From Macrotis lagotis (taxonomy: Eukaryota > Chordata > Mammalia > Peramelemorphia > Peramelidae): a stretch of 64,000 bases of DNA. Below, piece after piece: positions 1 through 11,200 of the stretch. The stretch spans positions 882,935,038-882,999,037 of the forward strand of contig NC_133658.1 of NCBI RefSeq assembly GCF_037893015.1, written 5' to 3'. Position 1 is the first letter of the stretch; every line of letters begins with the position of its first letter. The position numbers and the translations under genes are program-made. The notes below the pieces were generated by a model. That model ran no database searches and was not told the origin of the DNA. It saw only the letters and a program-made list of their open reading frames with translations.

Positions 1-84
1 TCACAGTGCTTCTGACCTGACCACTAGTTACCAGAAGAGAAGAAAATCTTGGGGAAGAATGAGTCAGGGAGTTTGAATGTGAAA

Positions 85-290
85 AATATTGTGGTGTAGT
101 GGAAGGAATGATGAATTTGAAGGCATGAGACCCGGATTCAAATCCTGGCTCTGCAACTTGCTACCTTTGTGACTTTCAGTAAACCTCTTCCCCTCTCTGG
201 GCCTTGGTTTCCCAAGCATAAAATGAAAGGGTTGGACTATCAAGGTCATCTAGTCCTCCCAGTTCTGAATTCTGTGTTCTAAGGGTCCTC
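85..290 (+). mobile_element. MIR/THER-type SINE
   Basis: Shows the tRNA-like head (tagtggaaggaatgatgaat), a 'ggattcaaatcctggctctg' B-box region, the 'cctctctgggcctt' core and the 'agggttggact' tail. Its end runs directly into the tandem array that follows. Confidence 0.75.
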
Positions 291-850
291 CCAGCTCTGA
301 CATCCTGTGTTCTAAGGGTCCTCCCAGCTCTGACATCCTGTGTTCTAAGGGTCCTCCCAGCTCTGACATCCTGTGTTCTAAGGGTCCTCCCAGCTCTGAC
401 ACCTGTGTTCTAAGGATCCTCCCAGCTCTGACATCTGTGTTCTAAGGGTCCTCCCAGCTCTGACATCTGTGTTCTAAGGGTCCTCCCAGCTCTGACATCT
501 GTGTTCTAAGGGTCCTCCCAGCTCTGACATCCTGTGTTCTAAGGGTCCTCCCAGCTCTGACATCTGTGTTCTAAGGGTCCTCCCAGCTCTGACATCCTGT
601 GTTCTAAGGGTCCTCCCAGCTCTGACATCCTGTGTTCTAAGGGTCCTCCCAGCTCTGACATCTGTGTTCTAAGGGTCCTCCCAGCTCTGACATCTGTGTT
701 CTAAGGATCCTCCCAGCTCTGACATCTGTGTTCTAAGGATCCTCCCAGCTCTGACATCTGTGTTCTAAGGGTCCTCGCAGCTCTGACATCTGTGTTCTAA
801 GGGTCCTTCCAGCTTTGACATTCTCTGTTCTAAGGACCCTCCCAGCTCTG
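263..850 (+). repeat. Minisatellite derived from a SINE tail (~19 copies, 29-32 bp)
   Basis: About 19 copies of a unit like ctaagggtcctcccagctct followed by gacatctgtgtt. Copies differ mainly by 'catcctg' versus 'catctg' and by ggg/gga. The first copy is the natural 3' end of the preceding MIR-like SINE, so the array grew from that tail. Confidence 0.9.
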
Positions 851-1475
851 GAGCTCAGGATCCTTCCTGCCTGGACCATTCCTTTATTTCTCTTACTGAC
901 TTATGTCTAGGAATCCCCTCGAGGCTCAGAGAAGGATCCCCTCCAAGTTCCAGGAAGATCCAATTCCAGACCCTACAGGTTCTCCAGACAGTCTCTGGCA
1001 TTGGCCCTGCCCACACCTGCCACTTGAGCCCATTTCTTCTTCCCTTCTCTATTCCTGTGCTTTCTCTCTCCTTTGCCCTGTGATACTCCACTGTCTACTC
1101 CTCAATTGTTCCTAAACTTGACAGCAGATGGGGACAGAAACAGGACCTCCTGGGCTTTCCTTCCCTTGAGTCCAGAACCCTCTTTCTATAGCTTATGAAG
1201 GAAGTTGCCCCCTGGCAGCCTTAGAAGGGTTAGCTCCCTGTGGGAACCATTTACCTGAGCAACCTGAACAGGTAACATTCACTTGCCAAGGGAATTTCTC
1301 TGCCATGAGCTTGACAACCTCAGAACCCCAGGGCGGGGGGGGGGGGGGTGTCCAAGGGCCTGGGGGGGTCCAAGTTCTGCCAAAAGGGACTAGCCCAGCT
1401 AGAAGCTCCGAGGTAAGTGAGGCCATCCCCCTGCCTCTCGGATCAGCTATTTATGACCTGTGTGTCTCTCCCCAG

Positions 1476-1544
1476 GAACGGATTGCCCACAGATAAACCA
1501 GCTGTCACCGAAGATGTAAATATTTACCAGAAATATATTGCCAG
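1476..1544 (+). CDS. CASZ1: CASZ1 exon a: linker before finger 1
   Basis: This 69-nt exon lies between the acceptor 'ctctccccag' and the donor 'gtaggc'. It reads [20 protein letters not shown] then IA plus a split Arg codon, which matches the conserved CASZ1 segment just upstream of the first finger. It enters with one base completing a codon and leaves with two bases (AG), which pair with the G at the start of the next exon. Confidence 0.93.
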
Positions 1545-2233
1545 GTAGGCCGTTTCTGGAGGGAGGTTGGTATGGAGAGAGGGTCTCTGGGGACCAGGCA
1601 AAATGGGTACGGGGTCATCCCTCCACCTGGCTGGCAGAAATGCCTTCAGACATTTTAACTAACTCTTCTTTGTGCTCATATAGCCTTCTGGAAAGGGGTT
1701 CAGGCACAAATGACCCATGGGATGACCCCCCAATAGAAAAATAAGCAAACACAATATTTGTACTGCTTTTCTTAGGTTCCCCCCTTCAAGTCACTGGGGT
1801 CTTCTCTGACCCTAAGAACCTTCTGGGGAGGGGAATGAGGGATGACCAGAAGCAGGAAAGATTCAGAACCTGTCCAGGGCCAGGGCCCTCGTGTTCAGGT
1901 GTGCCTCCTGAACCAAAGGCCAGAGAAACCCCTTGCTTCTCCCCCTACCCTGACTCCATGCTTTCTGTGACCAACTGTTTAAATCTATTCAAATGAATGG
2001 GGGTGGAGAGAAGGTTGGTATTTGTCCCTCAGTTGGCTCAAGAGATTCACTCAAAGCCCCTTCCAGGATCTGTGGACAGTGCTAATTGCTGACCAGGCAG
2101 GGGGTGTGGGGGCCTGCCCATGATATCTGTCTCTGTCTATTTTTGCTGCCCCCCCTCCTCAATTTCTCTTACTGTCTTCCTTTCCCTCTCCTGTGTTTCT
2201 GCCTCTGCCTCCCTCAGTACTGCTCTTCCCCCC

Positions 2234-2282
<49 letters not shown>

Positions 2283-5200
2283 TAGGGCCTCAACAGATGG
2301 TCCTTTTGGCAGCTCCAGTTTAAATATTTATTTGTGTGTAATCCCCCCCCCATAATTGGGACCTTTTCTCTCCCTCCTCTCCTCTCCTCGTGCTCACACA
2401 TCATCGTTAGAGGGACCGGACCTGTCTGTAAACACTGGCTAAGCTCCCTAACTTCATCCCTGCAGTTACGGAGACTCGGCACAGTTATTTCGATCCGTGT
2501 ATTTATTCATTTGGGCTCTAAGACAGCATCCCATCAGAAGGTGATGGGGAGGGAGGCAGGCGGGGTGGAAGGGACTGGGGCTGGGGCTTCACGCTGGCTG
2601 GCGAGCTAGGCGTGAGTGTGAGCTCCCCACTGTGGGAAGCCAAACAGATGCTGGGCTTTAAAAATTCATAACTCTGGACTGTTTCAAGTGTCAGAAAATG
2701 CCTAGGATGGAGATAACCCTTTAGCCGCCTCCTCGGCGTCAGCCTTGGGGCAGGCCTCACGCCCCAGCCTTCTCTACCTTCCCAGCCCAGAGAAGCTGCT
2801 TCACCAGCGTTGGCAGGCTTTCCTGGGGCATTGTGGCCTCCTCATAGACCTGAGCCAGGGCAGCCTTCTCCTGCCAGGGCCAGACCAGTTTATTCAATGA
2901 TCATTTAGTAAGGTCCTCCTGTGTATACCGGTCATCTTTCTTGGTCACTCAGTTCTCTCAAAGGTGCTTCCTTCAGGTTTTTCAGTTGTAGATGGCAAGG
3001 TCTCAGGATTAGAATGAGCTTCCTCCTGACCAAAACTGTTAGGAGTCCTTCTTTCCTTTGAAAAATTTGTCCCCAAATGCCACCTTTTACAGGGAATTTT
3101 TCTCCTACCACAAAAAACCCCCCAAACCAAAAACTTGTATTTATTTTATAAAGGGACTTGGACCTGTTGGTTTCATCCATCAAGGGAACTTCCAAAGAAG
3201 TGAAATGACTTACACACACATGCAAATATAGAAATACATACTCATATAATCACATACACACATACACCCCTTACCGCCCCCCCCCCAGTAGAATATAAAG
3301 CCTCATGTGGTCTGGGACTGCTTCACTCTTATCATACAGGCCCTGCTCATAGAGGGTGATTGATAACTATGACTTGATCAGTGATGGATTCAGACCTGGG
3401 TGACTTTGCTGTAATGTGAGTCTGGTTTCAAATCATTTCCAACTTCTTAGAAGCCTTATCTTCCACAGGCCTTCTTAGAAGCCACCTCCTCCAGGGAGCC
3501 TTCCCTGATCACTGTTTCCAAGCTGTCCATGTTCTTTTTACCTCCTTGAATTTATTTTACTGCACTCCTATGTGAAAAGAGCCCTAGATTCAATATCAGA
3601 GGACTGGGTTCAAATCTCAGGTCTGCCTCTTAGTCCTCAAGTGACTTTAGTCGAGTCCCCTCATCCGTAAAATGAAGGGGTCAACCTTTGCGGTCTCAAG
3701 GGTCCCATTCTCCTATTCTAAATTTAGAATCATGTGAACATAGAGATGAACCCTGGCAGGCCATCAGTGAGACATAAGCTTAACTTCAAGGACCGCACTC
3801 AAGCATCTCACACACAGTAGGAACTTAATAGATAGTTGTTGGTTGAATGAGTGAACCAAATTTCCATTTTGTCTCACTTCCCTTCCCCTCAGCTCCTCTG
3901 GGGGCTCCTCTGATCCTCGCCCAGGCTCTTGGGAGCTCAGCTTTCTTCCCCTTCTCAGGATGGTGCTCCCCGACTCGGAAGCTTTCAAGTTCTTCTCTTC
4001 CCAATCCCCAGTCCTTTCCTGACCAACTACACATAGTGCTTAGAGCCATGACTTTGACTTCAGGAGAAACCTGTATTTGAGTCTGCCATTTATTAACTAC
4101 ATGTCTGTGTCTTAAGTCACACCATTGCCTGAACCGCCATTTTCACATCTGTAGAATATATAGTTTTTATAATATAGAAAATATAATAATAATAATAATT
4201 GGCCCTACTCACTTTTCAAGATAACTATAGGAAAGCAAGGAAGGGAGGAAGGAAGGAAGGAAGAAAGGAAGGAAGGAAGGAAGGAAGGAAGGAAGGAAGG
4301 AAGGAAGGAAGGAGAAAAAGAGAGAAAGAGATTAAATGACATGCCCAGGATCATTTAACTGCTACATTTTTAGGCCACATTTGAATTCAGGTTTTCCTGA
4401 CTTCCTATAAACTAATCTATAAGCGTGAGCCATCTGTACTCTTGGGAATGGGGGGCAGTGGGGTTGTCAGGCAGTAAAATCTCAGTTTTCACCCTTCCTT
4501 AGTGTCTTTGTCACTGGAAAGGGAAGGCAGAAGTGACACTGTGCAAATGATGACTCTGCCACTTACTCCCAGTATGATGTCAGATGATTTGCTTCATCTC
4601 ATGGCCTCAGTTTCTCTGTCTGTAAAATGAAGGGGTTGGACTAGATTCCCTAATAAGATCCTTTGAACTCAGAGATGGAAGCTGGCCTTGGAAGGCAAAT
4701 ATAGAAAGCGAGGGCCTTCCTTTGACCTCTGTCCAATAGGTTGAACTCAGTGGGAAGGTCCCTTCCCACCTTACATCTGTGATCCAGGTGACTTGTCCAG
4801 GGTCACACATCCATGATGCTGCCCAAAATTCTGAAGTCACCTATCCACAAAAGACCCTGATGCTTGCTCTAAAAAATCATTGTCTCTAGAGTCAGAAGCG
4901 TGTTATTGTTGGGTTATTTCTGACTCTTGATGTCTCCATTTGGGGTTTTCTTGGAAAAGATACTGGAGCAGTTTGCCACATTCTTCTCTAGCTATTTTAC
5001 AGATAAAGAAACTGAGGCAGACAGGGTAAAATGACTTGCCTAGGCTCACAAAGCAAATAAGTGTCTGAGTCTAGATTTGAACACAGGTCCTCTCAACTCC
5101 AGAGCCAGCTCACTATCCACTGTACCATTTAGCTGGCTAAGCAAAGGGAGTTCACTTCAGATCTTATCTGTATGACTTAACCACTCTCTCCTCAGTTCCT

Positions 5201-8200
5201 ACCTCTGTAAAATAAAGAATTAAACTAGATGTCTGTCTATCTGTATATTCGTGGAACTTCAGATTCTGTCCCTCTTAATGTTTCACTTCCATCTCATCTT
5301 TCCTTCCACCATTTTGGCCCTCCGGCCCTTACAAGACTATTTGGTGGCCCGACTCACTTCTCTCTCTCCTCCACCTCCTGCCCAAGACTCTGTGATGTTA
5401 GCCAATGCTCTCCTCACTCTGAAATTGCTATGTGTTTGAGAGATAGTGGGGCACAAGTGGATAAAGAATTGACCTTGGGAACCAGGAATATCTAGGTTCA
5501 AATCTTGTTTGTGACACATACTGTTGTATGATCTTGGACTCCAAAGTTAAGTGAGTTCTTAGACTAGGAGTTTCAAAAAAGCCATGATCTTCATTGGAAG
5601 AAAGAATTTCTTCATCTAGGAGTCCCTATGTTGATGAGATCATGAGTCAAGTAATGAATGAATGAATGAATGAATGAATGAATGAATGAATGAAATGTTT
5701 ACCTGTTTAGCCAAGAGTATACTAGAAGCTCCCTAAGAGGGAGGGCCAACACTGTTTTCTTGTTTTTGGACCTCAGTGCCTAGCCCAGATACACAGTAGG
5801 TGTCTAACCAATGCTTATTGGTTTGGATTGAGCAAAAATCTTCTTCCTCACAGGTTTTCTGGCAGTCAGCACTGTGGCCACATACACTGTGCATACCAGT
5901 ATAGGGAACACTACCACTGCCTGGACCCTGAGTGCAACTATCAGGTAAGAGGAGGAGGAGGCAAGAAGTGGATCCTTCATTTACCTTGCAGCCTCCTATT
6001 CCCTAAGACATTGAGTATGACTGGCTTCAAATCTTTGAGATCAAAACTATCACGGAGTAACTCAGCCTTGCAAATAATAGAAATAACCTACCAGCCCCAA
6101 ACTGTGCTTACATTAGCTTGTTCCTGTGTTTACACCTATCTACCATTTAATGGCCCAGAGAACATTGAAACAATATCATTCCAGTTGTGGTTGGTGAGGG
6201 AGGGGAGGAAGCATATCTTCTGTTTTTACTCTTGGCCCTGATTCTTCAGACAGTTACCATCATGTTGCTTCCTTGCTTCCCCATCCCCAGTCCCTTTCCA
6301 GTGGACCTGTGCATCCAGCTGGGGCAACAGGGAGCCCCTGGAGGTAGTGATGAGAGGTCAGCCTTTCCCAAGTATATTCAGATATACTTCCATGGGTCAG
6401 CACAGGGCCTCCTCTTCCCAGATCAGATTAGATCAGATCACAAGATTGGAGCCCCTCATCCTGGCAACTCTCATTTGTGTCTTTGGGCAAATCATCCATA
6501 GGAGAATTCTACATTCGTCTCCCCAGCCACCTGGCATGCTTGCTTAGTAGATTGATTCTCTCAGTAATGATGAGTAAGAAATATCGGGGGTGCCCTTGGG
6601 ACAACCCTGGGGGCCAAGGGGAGTCTACCCTTCACTAGCTACTATTATTGCTAATAATAACAAAAATAATCCTGAAGCTCTTTTCAACAAATCTGTAGAG
6701 GATGAGCTTACAGACTAATACTTTTATTCAGTTGCAAAAAGCTCATTTCTCCTCCTGAATAATAAATAGTCCAAAATGAAACACTGGGCCTGGAATCCCA
6801 AAGACCTGAGTTCAGACTTTTTTGTTTGTTTGTTTGTTTGTTTTAGTTTTTGCAAGGCAATGGGTTAAGTGACTTGCCCAAGGCCCCACAGCTAGGTAAT
6901 TTTTGTCTGAAATCACCTTTGAACTCAGGTCTTCCTGAATCTAGGGCTGGTGCTCTATCCACTGCACCACCTAGCTGCCCCCTGAGTTCAGATGTTTATA
7001 AAAGACCCTGAGCAAGTCATTTAACCTCTGTCTGCCTCAGTTTCCTCAACTGTAAAATGGGGGTAATAAGGATATCTTCCTCACTGGGTTGTTGTAAGGA
7101 TCAAAATGAGATAAGTGAGGTTTGTAAAGTGCTTTGGAAATCTTTTTCAATATTTTATAAATACTAGTTATTGTTATTATTATTATTATTATTATTCAAA
7201 TTGCACAAACCACTTCACCCTGTGTGCCTCAGTTTCCTCATCTGTAAAATGAACTGGAGAAGGAAATGACCAACCACTCCAGCATCTTTGCCAAAAAAAA
7301 ACCCAAATGGAATCACAAAGAGACTAACACAGGGGTTAAGTAGCTAAGTGACACAGTGGACAGAGCACCAGCCTTGGAGTCAGGAGGACCTGAGTTCAAA
7401 TGTGACCTAGACACTTAATAATTACCTAGCTGTGTGGCCTTGGGCAAATTATTTAATCCCATTGCCTTGCAAAACAAAACAAAACAAAAAAGAGTCTAAC
7501 ACTACTGAAAAGTGAAAATCCAACAGCATCATTTAACTGTTAGCTATTATTATCATTAAAGTGTTACACAAATACTAGCTATTATGATTAAAGCATTATA
7601 TAATTCTAGATGTAAAAGAATAAAGTTAGAACAGTCATTTATCCCAGGACCATTTCTACCTGAAACTGATGATGATGATGATGGCTGCTATTTATATGGC
7701 AATTTTAGGGTTAGGAAAGCACTAATCAATCCCCATCATAGGCTCATAGGACCCTAGTGCTGGAAAGGACCCCAGAGGTCATCTGGCCTATCCCCCTCAC
7801 TTTGTGGATGAGGAAACTGGGGCTTACATAACTGAAGTGACTTTGGATCCTAGAATTGGAGCTGAAGGAATCTCAGGCCTTTGAGTTTAATGTGCTCATT
7901 TGACAGATGAGGAAACTGAGTCCTGGAGAGTTGAAGGGACTCGTCTAAGGTCACCCAGCTAATTAGAGGTAGGATCTGAACTCAGGTCTTTGGGTCCGTC
8001 CCCCCCCCAAGCCCCATTGCCAGGGAGGCCGGTGGCTTCCTCTGGCCAGGCAAGACCCAGCTTTGGAGTTCACCCCGCATCCTGGCCCCTTCTTTCCGGC
8101 AGAGATTCACCAGTAAGCAGGATGTGATCCGCCACTACAACATGCATAAGAAGAGAGACAACTCCCTGCAGCACGGCTTCATGCGCTTCAGTCCCCTGGA

Positions 8201-11200
8201 TGACTGCAGCGTCTACTACCATGGCTGCCACCTCAACGGCAAGAGCACCCACTACCACTGCATGCAGGTAAGGGGGTCCCACCCCTGGACCCCCCTTCTT
8301 GTCTCTGCCTCTGCCTCTGCCTCACTGGCTCTGACTCTGCCTGGTTTGGGTGTGTGGTCGAGCCTCCAAGCAGAATGGAAGCTCCCTGAGGGCAGGCATG
8401 GGCATTAGTTTCTGCCAACCTGGATAGGTCCTGGGAGAATGGGGAGAGGGGTTCTAGAGCATGAAGACCTTACCTTAGGTGGCAAGGATGGTCAAGTTAG
8501 AGCTGGAAGAAACCTCAGAGGTCATCCAGTCTAAGCCCCCCCCCAATTACAGATGAGGGAACCGAGGCCTAGAAAGGGGAAAAGACTTGTTTAAGGTCGC
8601 ACACTGGTAAGTGGCACTGTCTCCCTGACTTGAGTAGCCTGCGGATAGACCCAACCAGAGCCACCCTGCCTGTTTCCTGGCTTGGCCATTCCTCAGCCTG
8701 CAGCCAGCTCTGCCCTCTGTTAACTCTTAGGGCATCATCTCCCTGCCCACCAGGGGCTGGGGCAGAGGCTACAGGCCTCCAAGCCTCCACTGCTGGGCAC
8801 CTGCACTCCCGAGTTTCCATGGAGCAGTCACCACCACTCTAGAAACTGAGAGATCGTTTCTATAAGCCATTATGCTTTTTCCACTTTTTACATGTGGGGA
8901 AACTGAGGTTCAGAGCAGCCCAGGGACCCGGCCCAGGGTCACATACTAGTGAGTGGCAGAGGGCATTCTGACTCCACCAGTCTCTTGGAGAAGGGCTAAT
9001 GGGCCTCCCCAAGGCCCTTGGTGGCTCCTTCTCCCCTGGGCCCAAGGTCTCCTAGCCCAGCTGTTCCTGGACAGGTGTGGGGCTGAGAGCCGGGGTGCTC
9101 CCGGGAGCTGTTGCCCGGCAGCGGCAGCAGCCTTTGGCCGGCCCGGGTGGGGCCTTCCCCATGCCCTTACTTGGTGTGGATGAAATTCAGTTAGCTGTTT
9201 ATATAGACGGACATTTTTCAGGCTTTAACACCAAGAGCAATGTTGCAAATAATTCCTGAGGAGTTTTTGTTTAATTCTTTGTTTTAATGCCTTTCCGAGT
9301 CTGGGCTTTTTCAAGGTGTCAGATCCAAAGAGAGCTCCTTTTGCCTGCAAATAGCGGCAGAATCTTTGTTCTTTTTTTTTTTCTTTTCTGGGTATTTGTC
9401 AGGGGGGTTGTTATGGCCTGCTTCAGTCAACCTGGGCTCAGCAGAGGGGGGCTCGGCTGTCCAGACTCTGAGATGGTGCAGACACTGGCATGACCCAAGT
9501 CTTGAGGGCGATTTCAAATTCCACTAGTTTTTGACTCAATATGGCAAGGTTTGCCCATCTTACCCAGGCTGGTGGGAGGAGGGCCCTAAGCCTTAGGGGA
9601 GGCCAGAACCTCCCACCAGCCCTGCTTCTAGCCTCCTCATGACAGCCCCAGGGGTATGTGCAGCCCAGGCCCACCACCTGAGGGCTCCTCCCACCACCAC
9701 AGGTGGGTTTCTTGTTCTGAGATTGGCAAGTGGGCAATGGGGGGGGGATTATAGGACTCCCTGAGCTGGGTGCCAACAGCTCTCCCCAGGTGAGACATGA
9801 GCATGGAGTCATTCTCAAGACTACACCTACTCCCCAATGTCCCTAGATTTATGTATGCAGAGAGCTTTGACTAGAGTTAGAAGACACAGGTTACCTTCCA
9901 TGTGCCTTTGGGTGAGTCCTTGATTTCCTCAATGAAAGGACTTTTTAAAATTCCTTCTACTTCCAGTCTACGATCCTCAAAATGGGTCACCCAGTGTTCA
10001 ATGGTGATTTTCCCCTCGGCTCTTTTGGGGCGTTGCTTCCTGAGCAGTGGTCGGAAGGTCATCTTCCTTCTCTGAGCCTCCTTTTATAAACTAAAAGGGT
10101 TGGACTCAGGTTCCCCTTCCTACCATCTTAAGTTCTCTGATTGGAATGGGATTTTTACTTTAATGGCCCTAAATAGAGGAAGATGGAAGCCAGGGGGCAC
10201 AGATTCCCAAGAAGTCCTGGAAGGAAGATGGGAAGCCTGCCTTCTGTACTCCCGGGAGGCTTCGAGGCCCCCAGTCTTGCCTTTTGGGGTCTGCCACACC
10301 CAGGGGAATGTGTGATCAATCAGAGCCTTCCAAAACCAGGAACAAGAACCTGAAGGATTCTCCTTCTCCAAATCTAAAAGAAAATGGTGGTCAGAGTGCA
10401 TGGATGCTCTCCAAGCCAGAGGTTGTAACTAGGGCAGCACAGCTAGGACTTTTGCTTAAGGGGTTTGGATTTCAAGGGTGCCCATAGTGTTTGTAGGCCC
10501 AGAAACAACAAAGCCCCTAATTAATAAGAAGAGTTAGTTAAAAGAGGAAACTAGGAGACACTTGACATCCTGCTTCCCCACCCCCACCTGGCAGCAGCCC
10601 CACACCATTGACTCCAGGGTCTTGGTCTCCCCTCATGGCATGCTAGGGAGAATGTGGATTGATTTCTTTGCTCCTGTTCTCTCCATTCTCCAATTCACGC
10701 TCTTTGTGGCTGATTGCCTGATATTCCCAAAGCCCACCGATCATGCCACTTACCTGCTCTAGTAATGTCAATAAGCCTGCCTCTGGAAGAAGTGGAGGCT
10801 CCCTTGGTTAGGATCAAAGGTTAGACAGAGCTGGGCTTCATCTCCCTCTCTGGGTGGATTTCTGTCTCCCACCAGCACCCCATGTTCTACTCACACGGGC
10901 CACCAAGGCTATTCTCGTCCATGACTCTCCAATCTCTGAGTCAGTGCACAGACTTTTTTTTGCCAAGAATGCTCCCCTTTCTCACCCTCCTTGGAGTTCC
11001 ATCCCTTTAATGTAGTGTCTGGTGTATTGTAGCTGATTAATGCATATCGATAGATTATTGATTATTGAGTGATGTCCTTCAAAACTCCAATCAAGCACTG
11101 CTTCCTCCACAAGGCCTTTTCAGATTTCCCCCCGTTTTTAGTGCCACCCTCCCAACTGCCTCCTACATAGGCTGTGGCTCCCACGTAGAGCCTCCCAGCA

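Larger units (their letters stand above)
1..1475 (+). other. CASZ1: CASZ1 intron upstream of exon a
   Basis: Left-edge intron. It holds a MIR-like SINE (about 85-290), a minisatellite (263-850), and unique sequence at 860-1475 with G-runs at 1334-1350. No further coding exon could be supported. Confidence 0.7.
1545..5853 (+). other. CASZ1: CASZ1 intron a-b
   Basis: Contains a (TTA)n tract (2240-2285), a unique block at 2280-2720 that looks constrained, MIR-like copies near 3565-3720, 4030-4170 and 4535-4800, an (AAGG)n tract (4229-4331), a - strand marsupial SINE (4893-5140), an eroded SINE at about 5440-5545, and an (AATG)n tract (5652-5694). No exon was recognised. Confidence 0.7.
5945..8102 (+). 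other. CASZ1: CASZ1 intron b-c
   Basis: Mostly repeats: a - strand SINE (6806-6982), a THER/MIR-like copy (about 6983-7200), a partial long-form SINE end (7225-7335), a + strand SINE (7335-7494), and - strand MIR-like copies (7741-7995). Confidence 0.7.

Noticed and set aside
263..850. Regularly repeated 30-bp units resembling a CRISPR array
   Set aside because: There are no unique spacers between units. This is a mammalian tandem repeat grown from a SINE tail.
1305..1412. Possible extra CASZ1 exon ending at 'GAG|gtaagt'
   Set aside because: The frame ends in phase 0 while exon a needs two preceding bases, the segment is a G-run peptide, and nothing matches CASZ1.
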